A stretch of 64,000 nt of DNA, taken from an uncultured Bacilli bacterium. GTDB taxonomy: Bacteria > Bacillota_I > Bacilli_A > RF39 > UBA660. Below the pieces are notes generated by a model. The model made no database searches and was not told where the DNA came from. It saw nothing but the letters and a program-made list of their open reading frames with translations. Below are positions 25,103-33,384 of the stretch, piece after piece. The DNA is taken from the NCBI GenBank assembly GCA_948497845.1, contig CAOOMX010000001.1:16245-80244 (forward strand), read 5' to 3'. The translations under genes and the position numbers were made by a program. The first letter of the stretch is position 1. Every line of letters begins with the position of its first letter.

Positions 25103-26008
25103 ATGAAAAATAAATATTTGTTTTTGATGGTAGTTCTTTTAATGATTATAGCTTTATGGAGTAGTAAAAAAAATACTACTCCTTTTTTAGAGGAAGAAAA
25201 AGATGATAGGATAAGTGTTTATGATCAAGAGGAAGACCGTATAGAACAAGTTCTGTTAGAAGAATATATTCTTGGTGTGGTTGCAGCAGAAATGCCAGCA
25301 TCTTTTCATGAGGAGGCGTTAAAAGCGCAAGCTATTGCTGCTAGAAGTTATGCTGTTTATAAAATGGAGCATGCAACAAAGGATTATCATATAATAGCAG
25401 ATATTTCTAATCAAGCTTATATTAATCAAGAGCAAATGAAAGATAAGTGGAAAGATGAGTATTCTTTTTATTATGGAAAAGTAAAAAAGGCTGTAGAGGA
25501 TACAAAGGGTTTAGTTATGACTTATAATGATGAAGTGATAGAAGCTTTTTATTTTGCGATGAGTAATGGAAGTACAGAAGACTCCTTGCTCGTCTTTGGT
25601 TCTTCTAAAGATTATTTAGCAGTCGTTGATTCTTCATGGGATAAGGATGTTAATAACTTTATAGTTACCAACAAAATTTCTAAACAATCTTTTTGTGAAA
25701 AATTAAATATAGTTTGTGATGGGATTAAAGTGGATAATATAAATAAGTCTTCTAGTGGAAGAGTTAATACGATTAGAATTAATGATAAAACATTTAAAGG
25801 AACGGAAGTACGTAAATTATTAGATTTACGTTCAACTGATTTTGAAATTAATATTAGTGAGAAAATAGAGATTACTACAAAAGGTTATGGCCATGGCGTG
25901 GGAATGAGCCAGTATGGTGCTAATATGATGGCTAAAAATGGGAAAAATCATGAAGAGATTCTGCACCATTATTATCAAAATATTGAAATTGTAGATAAAA
26001 ATGTATAA
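25103..26008 (+). CDS. spoIID: Stage II sporulation protein D (lytic transglycosylase)
   Basis: SpoIID cleaves denuded glycan strands and is part of the DMP machine that drives engulfment. The 301-residue protein has a signal anchor at about 4-22 and the SpoIID domain with the catalytic glutamate in VVAAEMPASF, followed by AIAARSYAVY and, near the end, GYGHGVGMSQYGA. The order DUF1146-spoIID-spoIIQ-spoIIID matches Bacillus, although murA lies further away here. Confidence 0.92.
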   Translation: MKNKYLFLMVVLLMIIALWSSKKNTTPFLEEEKDDRISVYDQEEDRIEQVLLEEYILGVVAAEMPASFHEEALKAQAIAARSYAVYKMEHATKDYHIIADISNQAYINQEQMKDKWKDEYSFYYGKVKKAVEDTKGLVMTYNDEVIEAFYFAMSNGSTEDSLLVFGSSKDYLAVVDSSWDKDVNNFIVTNKISKQSFCEKLNIVCDGIKVDNINKSSSGRVNTIRINDKTFKGTEVRKLLDLRSTDFEINISEKIEITTKGYGHGVGMSQYGANMMAKNGKNHEEILHHYYQNIEIVDKNV

Positions 26009-26016
26009 AACATAAT

Positions 26017-26050
26017 AATTCGCTCCATACTTTAAGTAGGACGGTGAATT
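26017..26050 (+). promoter_or_regulatory. Hairpin that can sequester the spoIIQ ribosome-binding site
   Basis: AATTC (26017-26021) pairs with GAATT (26046-26050), and TCC-A-TAC (24-30) with GTA-GGA (36-41), in a bulged stem. The SD AGGA (26038-26041) lies in the 3-prime arm, directly before ATG 26051. Confidence 0.5.
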
Positions 26051-26698
26051 ATGAAGAAAAGAAAATTAAAAGGATTTGTTCTTCCAACCATTTATGTTTT
26101 GGTAATGGCTTTAGTATTTGTTAGTATTTCCATTTTAGGTAGTAGTTTAGAGGTTAGTTCTTATGATCATTTATCAGTGAGCGCTTTAAAAAAAGATAGT
26201 AAACCAGTGATATCTACAGATCAAGATAAAGAAACTAATAATGTTGAAGTAAAAATTGTTAAACCTTTTACTAATGAAAAAGTAAGTGTTAGTAAATCTT
26301 ACTATGATATGCAAGATGATGAAACACGTCAGCAACAATCATTAGTTTATTATGAAAATACATATTTACAAAATAGTGGAGTCTTATATTCGGCTGATGA
26401 AGCATTTGAAATTAATACTGTTATGGATGGAACTGTAACAAAGGTTAGTGAAGATGAAATATTAGGGAAAGTTGTGGAAATTACCCATAATACGAATTTA
26501 AAAACAGTATACTATAGTTTAAGTGAAATAAATGTTAAAAAAGATGATTTTGTAACAGGTGGTACTGTAATTGGAAAAAGTGGAGATAATAATTTAGCAA
26601 ATGAAAAGGAAAATTGTTTATTGTTTGAAGTATATTATAATGGTTCAACTTTAGATCCTATAGATTTTTATAGTATGAATATTAATGATTTACAATAA
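26051..26698 (+). CDS. spoIIQ: Stage II sporulation protein Q (degenerate M23 peptidase)
   Basis: SpoIIQ is a forespore membrane protein that pairs with SpoIIIAH across the intermembrane space during engulfment. The 215-residue protein has an N-terminal membrane segment (about 9-31) and a LytM-like domain from about residue 125. The zinc ligands of active M23 enzymes are absent: the usual HxH motif reads CLLFEV. This is like the inactive Bacillus SpoIIQ rather than the clostridial type that keeps zinc ligands. Position between spoIID and spoIIID supports the call. Confidence 0.85.
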   Translation: MKKRKLKGFVLPTIYVLVMALVFVSISILGSSLEVSSYDHLSVSALKKDSKPVISTDQDKETNNVEVKIVKPFTNEKVSVSKSYYDMQDDETRQQQSLVYYENTYLQNSGVLYSADEAFEINTVMDGTVTKVSEDEILGKVVEITHNTNLKTVYYSLSEINVKKDDFVTGGTVIGKSGDNNLANEKENCLLFEVYYNGSTLDPIDFYSMNINDLQ

Positions 26699-26711
26699 AT
26701 ACATAAAAATA

Positions 26712-26739
26712 CCTCTTAATAATAAAATTTATTAAGGGG
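26712..26739 (+). promoter_or_regulatory. Hairpin covering the spoIIID ribosome-binding site
   Basis: CCTCTTAATAA (26712-26722) pairs with TTATTAAGGGG (26729-26739) with one G-U pair and a six-base loop. The 3-prime arm contains the only SD candidate, AAGGGG. No T-run follows, so it is more likely to affect initiation than termination. Confidence 0.6.
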
Positions 26740-26750
26740 TTGTTTAATAA

Positions 26751-27014
26751 ATGGATTTAAATATAAAAAGAAGAGTTTTAGAAGAAGCAAATAGTATTAT
26801 AAAAACGAAGATGACTATAAGAGAATTATCGAAATATTTTAAAGTAAGTAAAAGTACTGTACATAAAGATTTAAGTGAAAGATTAAAAAAAGTAGATGAA
26901 GAATTGTATGAACAAGTAGAAGTTATTTTAAAAACTCATTTTGATGAAAGGCATATAAGAGGGGGAGAAATGACTAGATTGCTTTATAGAAAGAAAAGGG
27001 AAGATAATGGATAA
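26751..27014 (+). CDS. spoIIID: Sporulation transcriptional regulator SpoIIID
   Basis: SpoIIID is a small mother-cell regulator of the sigma-E regulon. The 87-residue protein has the helix-turn-helix VSKSTVHKDLSERL at about 32-45 and the C-terminal basic motif HIRGGEMTRLLYRKKR, both nearly identical in pattern to Bacillus SpoIIID. Its end overlaps the next gene by eight bases. The position after spoIIQ is conserved. Confidence 0.93.
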   Translation: MDLNIKRRVLEEANSIIKTKMTIRELSKYFKVSKSTVHKDLSERLKKVDEELYEQVEVILKTHFDERHIRGGEMTRLLYRKKREDNG

Positions 27015-27609
27015 AAATATTGTGTATTTAACAGATGAATATTTATATCTTTATAACAAAAAGAAAGATAATATATATAAAGTGGCTATGCCTAAAAATG
27101 TTATTATTAATGGGTATGTAGCTAATATTAATAAGTTTATAACTAAATATAGTTCTATATTAAAAGAATATAATTTGAATAATGGTTTAATTGGGGAAAA
27201 AATAAGAATCATTGTTCATCCTAAGTATACTCCTGCTGATATAACTCTTTTAAAAAGTATTTTTGAGAAATTTAATTATCGTAAAATAACGATTGAAAAT
27301 GAAGTTAAATATTATAAAATGGAAGAAAAAAAGGCTTGGATTCATGTCAATAACGCATATTTATTATTAACTTTTTTTAATGAATATCATCGTATTGAAA
27401 ATATTTTAGTTGAAAAGAACTTCTTTAACTCGAAAGAAGAAGTATTTCAATATATAAAATCTAAAATTAAGGATAAAGATCTATATTTAATTGGTGATGG
27501 ACCTTTATTAGATGAATTTTATGAATGTTTTGAAGAAAAGTTTGGAAATAAAACTTATACTTTTCATGATAGTGAAAACTATCTATTCTCTTGTCTAAAG
27601 AATTTGTAA
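27007..27609 (+). CDS. Hypothetical protein in the position of mbl
   Basis: I do not recognise this 200-residue protein. It has no signal peptide or membrane segment and is rich in Lys, Tyr and Asn. It overlaps spoIIID by eight bases, where Bacillus has mbl, an actin-like gene. A stretch near residue 160, YLIGDGPLLDEFYECF, loosely resembles the C-terminal GGGALL-type adenosine motif of actin-fold proteins. The N-terminal phosphate loops of that fold are not visible, so relationship to MreB/Mbl is only a speculation. Confidence 0.55.
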   Translation: MDKNIVYLTDEYLYLYNKKKDNIYKVAMPKNVIINGYVANINKFITKYSSILKEYNLNNGLIGEKIRIIVHPKYTPADITLLKSIFEKFNYRKITIENEVKYYKMEEKKAWIHVNNAYLLLTFFNEYHRIENILVEKNFFNSKEEVFQYIKSKIKDKDLYLIGDGPLLDEFYECFEEKFGNKTYTFHDSENYLFSCLKNL

Positions 27610-27666
27610 AGTACGTAGATTGTTATTTCAAATTCTTTTTTTCATGTTATAATCAAAGAGTGGCTT

Positions 27667-28386
27667 ATGATAAAAATAATATTAATTGGATGTGAAGGTC
27701 AATATTATGCAGTTATAAAAAGTGTTGTTTCGCAATTGGATTTTTTGTTCGAGAGTGATTTGAAATTTGCTAGGTATGAAAATGAACAAAAAGAATTGAA
27801 AGAAGAAATACTTAATTGTGAACATAAGAAAGTTTATCTTATACATGTAGGGATAGAAAATCAAGATACTCTTTTTAAGTGGGTTAAATTTATTAGAGAT
27901 AATGATTGGAATAGTGAGATTATATTACTTAAAGAAGAAGCAGTACATTTAAATAAAAGTTGGCAAAAAGTATGTAGGATATTTACTGTAATTGATATTA
28001 ATGTGGATTTTGGTAAAGTATTGAGAAACGATTTGAAAATGATTTTAGATCATTTGTGTGAGGAAAAGACTTTTCGTTATAAAAATAGAGATATGAATTT
28101 AAGTATTTATTTTGGTAGAATTCTTTATATTTATAGAGATACAAAGGATAGGAAAGTTGTTATAGTAACAGATACTAATACTTATACTTTAAATATTGGT
28201 CTGAAGGATACTTTTTGTTTGTTGGATGAAAGATTTAGACAAGTGCATAGAGCTTGTGTTGTAAATGCTATGAGAGCAGAAAAGTTTGATTGGAATAAAA
28301 ATAGTTTTACTTTAGATAATGGTAGAGAAATAGATATGTTAAGTAAACACTATAAAGATAATATTAGTGATTTTATTGATTTTTAA
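27667..28386 (+). CDS. LytTR-type DNA-binding response-regulator-like protein
   Basis: The 239-residue protein has a C-terminal LytTR domain (about 130-239), recognised by FRQVHRACVVNAMRAEKF followed by a terminal SKHYKDNI helix. The N-terminal 120 residues occupy the place of a receiver domain but lack the acidic pocket and phospho-acceptor Asp pattern, so it probably does not act as a normal two-component regulator. No histidine kinase is adjacent. LytTR proteins bind paired direct repeats upstream of peptide, competence or virulence genes. A terminator follows. Confidence 0.7.
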   Translation: MIKIILIGCEGQYYAVIKSVVSQLDFLFESDLKFARYENEQKELKEEILNCEHKKVYLIHVGIENQDTLFKWVKFIRDNDWNSEIILLKEEAVHLNKSWQKVCRIFTVIDINVDFGKVLRNDLKMILDHLCEEKTFRYKNRDMNLSIYFGRILYIYRDTKDRKVVIVTDTNTYTLNIGLKDTFCLLDERFRQVHRACVVNAMRAEKFDWNKNSFTLDNGREIDMLSKHYKDNISDFIDF

Positions 28387-28402
28387 AAAAGTATAAATGT
28401 AT

Positions 28403-28436
28403 AAAAATTGTTGATGATGAAAAAACAATTTTTTTT
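28403..28436 (+). terminator. Intrinsic terminator after the LytTR gene
   Basis: AAAAATTGTT (28403-28412) and AACAATTTTT (28424-28433) form a ten-base-pair stem followed by further T residues. Confidence 0.8.
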
Positions 28437-28489
28437 GTACACAAAAGGAAAGGTTTTAAACATAAATTGAAAAATGATTTCTTTTTTGT

Positions 28490-28596
28490 AGTAGACTTAT
28501 TCTCGGACGTCGCCAAAGCAGTATGGACGGACATAACTTGATGCGCAGACAAGTTTTTGAAGTGAGAGTTTATTTTGAGAAGGGTAGGTGTTAAGT
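28490..28596 (+). ncRNA. Possible structured 5-prime leader of the cold-shock gene
   Basis: This 107-base stretch before the csp start is markedly richer in G and C than its surroundings (core 28500-28550). It can form AACTTG/CAAGTT and other small stems, and has no open reading frame. Long structured leaders are known for cold-shock genes. No specific RNA family is recognised. Confidence 0.35.
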
Positions 28597-28812
28597 GTGT
28601 ACGGCAAAGTAAAATGGTTCAACAATGAAAAAGGTTACGGATTTATTCAATATGACCAATTATCAGATATATTTGTCCATTATTCTGCTATTGTAAAAGA
28701 TGGTTTCAAGACGCTTAGTGAAGGTAGTACTGTAAGCTTTAAATTAGTAGAAACTTCTAAAGGATTGCAAGCAGTTGATGTTGTTGAAGAACAAATGACT
28801 ACTATTCAGTAG
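28597..28812 (+). CDS. Cold-shock domain protein (CspA family)
   Basis: This 71-residue single-stranded nucleic-acid-binding protein has RNP-1 KGYGFIQY and RNP-2 DIFVHYSAI and starts YGKVKWFNNEKG, typical of Csp proteins. GTG 28597 is chosen because AGGTG lies six bases upstream; the GTG at 28588 overlaps that SD. Cold-shock proteins act as RNA chaperones. It has an unusual GC-richer leader and precedes hpf, another stress-linked gene. Confidence 0.9.
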   Translation: MYGKVKWFNNEKGYGFIQYDQLSDIFVHYSAIVKDGFKTLSEGSTVSFKLVETSKGLQAVDVVEEQMTTIQ

Positions 28813-28827
28813 TTTTTTTCTTTGGAA

Positions 28828-28840
28828 TTTGCTATAATGT
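28828..28840 (+). promoter_or_regulatory. Extended -10 promoter element of hpf
   Basis: TGC directly precedes a perfect TATAAT (28833-28838), an extended -10 element. A -35 box is weak. It lies 20 bases before the hpf start. Confidence 0.55.
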
Positions 28841-28858
28841 GAATAGGAGAGTGATTAA

Positions 28859-29392
28859 ATGAAAATTACAATTCGTGGTGAAAAGGTAACCATCACAAAA
28901 GCGATTAAGGAGTATATTACAGAAAAATTAACAAAATTAGATAAATACTTTGATAATCCTAAAAATATTGATTGTAGAGTACTTGTTAAAGTTAAAAACA
29001 ATCAGGAAAGTATCGAAGTAACAGTACCAACAAGTCGTTTTACATTAAGAGCCGAAGAGCGACATGAAGATTTATATGCGGCTGTAGATTTAGTTATAGA
29101 TAAACTAGAAAGACAAATTAGAAAGAATAAGACTAGATTAGATGATAAATATCGTAATCTTCCATCTTTTGAAATGAATTTTGCTTTTGAAGTTGAAGAT
29201 AGTGAAATTGAAGAAACGAATATTATTAAAAGAAAAGATATTGATATGAAACCTATGGATGAAGAAGAAGCTATGCTTCAAATAGAGTTGTTAAATCATG
29301 ATTTCTTTGTTTTTAAAAATGTAGATGAAGATTGTGTATCTGTCCTTTATAAAAGAAAAGATGGTAAGTACGGTATAATTAATGTGAAATAG
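28859..29392 (+). CDS. hpf: Ribosome hibernation promoting factor, long form
   Basis: Long HPF dimerises 70S ribosomes into inactive 100S particles in stationary phase. The 177-residue protein has the N-terminal ribosome-binding domain (about 1-100, starting MKITIRGEKVTITKAIKEYI) and the C-terminal dimerisation domain (about 118-177) with FFVFKNVDEDCVSVLYKRKDGKYG. The two-domain length marks the Gram-positive form. It has its own extended -10 promoter and a terminator. Confidence 0.94.
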   Translation: MKITIRGEKVTITKAIKEYITEKLTKLDKYFDNPKNIDCRVLVKVKNNQESIEVTVPTSRFTLRAEERHEDLYAAVDLVIDKLERQIRKNKTRLDDKYRNLPSFEMNFAFEVEDSEIEETNIIKRKDIDMKPMDEEEAMLQIELLNHDFFVFKNVDEDCVSVLYKRKDGKYGIINVK

Positions 29393-29412
29393 AGCATAGG
29401 CTCTTTTCTTTT
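29391..29412 (+). terminator. Intrinsic terminator after hpf
   Basis: AGAGC and GCTCT flank an ATAG loop, followed by a T-rich tract. The stem begins within the hpf stop codon. Confidence 0.75.
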
Positions 29413-29459
29413 GCTTATAAATGTGTTAGTATAAGTTTCATTGTGCAAGGAGGTTTATT

Positions 29460-29957
29460 ATGTTTATAAGTGATATAGAGCAAGGGGATGTGCTATTGTT
29501 TGCTGGTATGTTAGAAATATTTGTTGTAGCAGAAAGTAAACAACTTTATTTTACAGGCTATGATGTAGAAGATGGATGCATAAAAGCACAGGTCGTAGAT
29601 GAATGTGGTAATTTTGTTCATTTAGAACTTGGTGATGAAAAAGCATTAATCAATGGCGAAGTTACGAATGATAGTATTATGTGGAGTGCTTTATTGGTAT
29701 CTAGGTTTAAAGATATTTATCTGTCTTGGTTATTTGATCAAAAAATACAATCTATTGAAAAAGAATTTATTGCTAAAGCAATGGGAAGGATTCATACAAG
29801 TGCTCTTTTTAGTGCATCAATGGATTATTTAGAAAAAATAGGATCTTTAGATGACTATATGATGCAATTAGAAGTTATGGCACAGCATTTATTTGAATCC
29901 CCAGTAGAAGACGTAGCTTTTTTGAAAAGAAAACCTATAATTTCTGAAGATAAGTAA
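29460..29957 (+). CDS. Hypothetical cytosolic protein
   Basis: I do not recognise this 165-residue protein. It has no signal or membrane segment. The first half looks beta-rich (DIEQGDVLLFAGMLEIFVV) and the second half helical, with SMDYLEKIGSLDDYMMQLEVMAQHLF. AAGGAGG precedes ATG 29460. It lies alone between hpf and secA, each unit bounded by terminators. Context gives no function. Confidence 0.6.
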   Translation: MFISDIEQGDVLLFAGMLEIFVVAESKQLYFTGYDVEDGCIKAQVVDECGNFVHLELGDEKALINGEVTNDSIMWSALLVSRFKDIYLSWLFDQKIQSIEKEFIAKAMGRIHTSALFSASMDYLEKIGSLDDYMMQLEVMAQHLFESPVEDVAFLKRKPIISEDK

Positions 29958-29986
29958 GATAAGGATGTAAAAATCTTTGTCTTTTT
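29956..29986 (+). terminator. Intrinsic terminator before secA
   Basis: AAGATAAGGAT (29956-29966) pairs with ATCTTTGTCTT (29973-29983) with two G-U pairs, followed by five T residues. Its 3-prime arm contains the -35 box of the secA promoter. Confidence 0.75.
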
Positions 29987-30004
29987 GTTTTGGCGTGTTA
30001 TAAT
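29977..30004 (+). promoter_or_regulatory. Promoter of secA
   Basis: TTGTCT (29977-29982) and a perfect TATAAT (29999-30004) are spaced by 16 bases. The -35 lies within the preceding terminator. Confidence 0.65.
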
Positions 30005-30025
30005 ACATAATGAGGGTGAATAGTT

Positions 30026-32515
30026 ATGAATTTTATAAAAAAATTATTAGATAGTGAATATAAAGAATTATGTCGTTTTGAAAAATTGGCTTTGCAAATT
30101 GAAGCGTTAGATGAAGAAATGTCTAAATTATCAAATGATGAATTAAAAGAGAAGACTGGAGAATTGCGTGCAAAATTAGATCAAGGAGCAACTTTAGACG
30201 ATTTAATTGTTCCTGCTTTTGCTGTTGCTCGTGAGGCTGCTTTTCGTGGAATTGGCGAAAAACCATTTCATGTTCAAATATTAGGTGGCTTAGCTATTCA
30301 TTTTGGTAATATCGCTGAGTTAAAAACTGGAGAAGGAAAAACTTTGACAACTGTATTACCAGCTTACTTAAATGCTTTAGAAAGAAAAGGTGTACATGTT
30401 GTAACAACGAATGAATATTTATCCGTTCGTAATGCTGAATGGATGAAACCGATTTATGATTTATTAGGTATTACAGTAGGAGTTAATTTACGTGAAATGA
30501 GTCCTAAAGAAAAGCAAGATGCATATAATTGTGATATAACTTATTCTACTAATAATGAAATTGGATTTGATTATTTAAGAGATAATATGGTTGTTCAAAA
30601 GGACCATAGAGTACAACGTGGACTTAATGTTTGTATTATCGATGAAGTGGATTCTATTTTGATTGATGAAGCTCGTACTCCTTTAATCATTAGTGGAGGA
30701 AGATTTAATTCTAATAATTTATATGTGGATGCAGATAGAACTGTAAAAAAACTTATACAAGATGAAGATTATACGATTGATTTAAAAACAAAAAATGTTT
30801 CTTTAACAGAAAGTGGAAGTAAGAAAATTGAAAAACTTTTAAATATAAAGAATCTTTATGATTTAGATAATACTGTTTTGGTTCACCATTTGAATCAAGC
30901 TTTAAAGGCTAATTATGGATTTAAGAAAGATATTGATTATGTTGTACAAGATGATGCTATAGTTATAGTGGATCAATTTACTGGTCGTTTAATGCAAGGA
31001 CGTCAGTATAGTGAAGGCTTACATCAAGCTATAGAAGCCAAAGAAGGAGTTACTATTAATACTGAAACAAGAACTATGGCTACTATTACTTTTCAAAATT
31101 TATTTAGAATGTATAATAAATTGTCTGGTATGACTGGTACTGCTAAAACGGAAGAAGAAGAATTTAGAAGTATTTATAATATGTACGTTATATGTATTCC
31201 TACAAATAAGCCAGTAGCTCGTGATGATTTAGCAGATTTAGTTTATTCTAATGAAAATGGTAAATATAAAGCTATTATTAATACAGTGAAATATATTCAT
31301 GAAGAAGGAAGACCAATTCTAATTGGTACTATATCTGTTGAAGCTAATGAAAGATTAAGTAATTTGCTTAAAAAAGCTGGATTGAAGCATGAAGTATTAA
31401 ATGCTAAGAATCATGAAAGAGAAGCTGATATTATTGCTAAAGCTGGTGAAAAGGGTGCGATAACTCTTGCTACTAATATGGCTGGACGTGGAACAGATAT
31501 TAAACTAGGCGAAGGGGTACGTGAATTAGGAGGCCTTTTTGTAATTGGTACAGAACGTCATGAATCTCGTCGTATTGATAATCAGTTACGTGGTCGTGCG
31601 GGTCGTCAAGGGGATCCAGGAACAAGTCAATTCTTTGTCTCTTTTGATGATGATTTAATGCGTAGATTTGGGACAGAAAAAATAAAATTAATGCTACAAA
31701 ATATAGGTCTTACTGATGATCAATCTATACGATCTAAAGCATTAACTCGTAGTATTGAAACAGCACAAAAGAAAGTTGAAGGAAATAATTATGATATTCG
31801 TAAAAGCTTGCTTGATTATGATAATGTATTAAACGAACAACGTGAAATTATTTATAATCGTCGTAATGAAATTATAGATGATGAAAGTATTCATGAACGT
31901 ATTGTTAAAACTTTTGAAAATACTATTTCAGATATTGTTGAAGGACATATTCCTCCAGAAAATTATTTAACAGAAGCAGATTTTATGGATATTGCTAATT
32001 ATGTTAATACAAATTTCTTAAAAGGAAATAATCTAAATGTAGAAGATATTAAAGATTTAAAACCTGAAGAGGTAAAAGATTATATTCTAGATTTAGTGCT
32101 TAAAGATTATGAAGTAAAGATGATTTCTTCTCCTTTAATGAATGAATTTGAGAAAGCTATAAGCTTACGTGTTATTGATTCAAACTGGGTAGATCATATG
32201 AGTGCTATGGAACATTTAAAAGAAGGGATAGGTCTTCGCGGTTATGGGCAAGTAAATCCTGTTCAAGCTTATACAATGGAAGGCTTTGAAATGTTTGATA
32301 ATCTTTTATCAAAGATAGATAATGATACAGCTTTATTCTTACTAAAAGCAGAGGTACGTCAGAATACCGAAAGAAAGCAAACTCTTGAGGGGCATGCGAA
32401 TGATGGTAAAGAGAAATTAAAAGCTCAACCTAAAAAGAATAGTCAAAAAATTGGTAGAAATGATGTTTGTCCTTGTGGTTCGGGAAAGAAATACAAGCAA
32501 TGTTGTGGAAAGTAA
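30026..32515 (+). CDS. secA: Protein translocase subunit SecA
   Basis: SecA is the ATPase motor that pushes preproteins through SecYEG. The 829-residue protein shows Walker A within KTGEGKTLT near residue 105, DEVDSILIDEARTPLIISG (the DEAD-type Walker B region), TNMAGRGTDIKLG and the IGTERHESRRIDNQLRGRAGRQGDPG motif. A C-terminal zinc-binding SEC-C motif CPCGSGKKYKQCCG, which binds SecB-like partners and lipids, is present. GAGGGTG precedes ATG 30026. Confidence 0.97.
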   Translation: MNFIKKLLDSEYKELCRFEKLALQIEALDEEMSKLSNDELKEKTGELRAKLDQGATLDDLIVPAFAVAREAAFRGIGEKPFHVQILGGLAIHFGNIAELKTGEGKTLTTVLPAYLNALERKGVHVVTTNEYLSVRNAEWMKPIYDLLGITVGVNLREMSPKEKQDAYNCDITYSTNNEIGFDYLRDNMVVQKDHRVQRGLNVCIIDEVDSILIDEARTPLIISGGRFNSNNLYVDADRTVKKLIQDEDYTIDLKTKNVSLTESGSKKIEKLLNIKNLYDLDNTVLVHHLNQALKANYGFKKDIDYVVQDDAIVIVDQFTGRLMQGRQYSEGLHQAIEAKEGVTINTETRTMATITFQNLFRMYNKLSGMTGTAKTEEEEFRSIYNMYVICIPTNKPVARDDLADLVYSNENGKYKAIINTVKYIHEEGRPILIGTISVEANERLSNLLKKAGLKHEVLNAKNHEREADIIAKAGEKGAITLATNMAGRGTDIKLGEGVRELGGLFVIGTERHESRRIDNQLRGRAGRQGDPGTSQFFVSFDDDLMRRFGTEKIKLMLQNIGLTDDQSIRSKALTRSIETAQKKVEGNNYDIRKSLLDYDNVLNEQREIIYNRRNEIIDDESIHERIVKTFENTISDIVEGHIPPENYLTEADFMDIANYVNTNFLKGNNLNVEDIKDLKPEEVKDYILDLVLKDYEVKMISSPLMNEFEKAISLRVIDSNWVDHMSAMEHLKEGIGLRGYGQVNPVQAYTMEGFEMFDNLLSKIDNDTALFLLKAEVRQNTERKQTLEGHANDGKEKLKAQPKKNSQKIGRNDVCPCGSGKKYKQCCGK

Positions 32516-32609
32516 GATAAAATAAGAAAAAATCAAGAATTGAAAAAATATTAAAATGGTTCGAATTTCATAATTTGTCCACGTGATATTAAAAAAAGTG
32601 TAGTAAAAT

Positions 32610-32645
32610 AAAGGTGTGAACAAGAAATAGTTTGTTGACACCTTT
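32610..32645 (+). terminator. Long hairpin downstream of secA
   Basis: AAAGGTGT-G-AACAA (32610-32622) pairs with TTGTT-G-ACACCTTT (about 32632-32644), with one mismatch, followed by a short T-run. It probably ends the secA transcript and marks the edge of the decayed patch. Confidence 0.6.
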
Positions 32646-32672
32646 TAAAATCTAAATAGAAAGAGACAGAAT

Positions 32673-33384
32673 ATTGAAAAGAGAGTTAGTAACAACAGAA
32701 TAGTAAAAGAGGATAAAATAGGAATATTAAGAGTTGGCAATGTTAATTATATTTCATTAACAGACTTGGCTAAGTATCAGTGATCCATCTTTTACAGTAA
32801 AGAATTGGTTAAGAAGGATTACAACTATTGATTTTAATTTGGTCGAATTCGACCAAATTAAAACTGAGTATGGTAAAAATTCTTTTGCAATGTCTTCATC
32901 TCAATGGATTAAAAGGACCAATGCTATAGGTATTATCTCAAAGGGCGGAAGATATAACATTGGAACTTTTGCTCATTCAGGCATTGCATTTGAATTTGCA
33001 AGTTGGTTGTCTCCAGAATTTAAATTATATTTAATAAAAGAATTTGAAAGATTAAAAACTAATGAAGCATATCAAGAAAAAATAGATTGGCAAGCTAATA
33101 GAATACTTTCAAAGTTAAATTATGTAGTTCACACTGATGCAGTAAAAACTTATATAGTTCCAACGCTTATTGAGGCTCAAAAGAAATTTGTATATGCTGA
33201 AGAAGCTGATGTTTTAAATGTTGCATTATTTGGTATGACAGCTAAAGAATGGAGATATAATAATCCAGAACTTGCAAAAGAGGGGAATATGAGAGATTAT
33301 ACCGATTTATTACATTTAGTAATATTAAATAATCTTCAAAATACAAATGCTGAATTAATTGGAGATGGTTTATCACAGAGATAA
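32673..33384 (+). pseudogene. KilA-N domain protein, frameshifted and internally deleted
   Basis: The first frame encodes GILRVGNVNYISLTDLAKYQ, the start of a KilA-N domain, and then hits TGA at 32781. The second frame, entered at 32779, continues SDPSFTVKNWLRRITTIDFN and LVEFDQIKTEYG, then FELASW-type and YLIKEFERLK motifs to 33384. Relative to the family about a dozen residues (the LGLWE region) are missing exactly where a 32-base perfect palindrome sits. No ATG is seen at the 5-prime end. KilA-N proteins are phage or mobile-element DNA-binding proteins. Another reading-frame remnant follows at about 33390-33480. Confidence 0.75.
32832..32863. repeat. Perfect 32-base palindrome inside the KilA-N pseudogene
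   Basis: The 16-base left half TTTTAATTTGGTCGAA is followed directly by its reverse complement, with no spacer and no mismatch. It coincides with the apparent internal deletion of the KilA-N reading frame. Confidence 0.9.

Noticed and set aside
25990..26050. Sporulation sigma promoter (sigma-E-like CATACTTT) upstream of spoIIQ
   Set aside because: Only the -10-like part is present and spacing to a -35-like element is wrong, so it is not supported.
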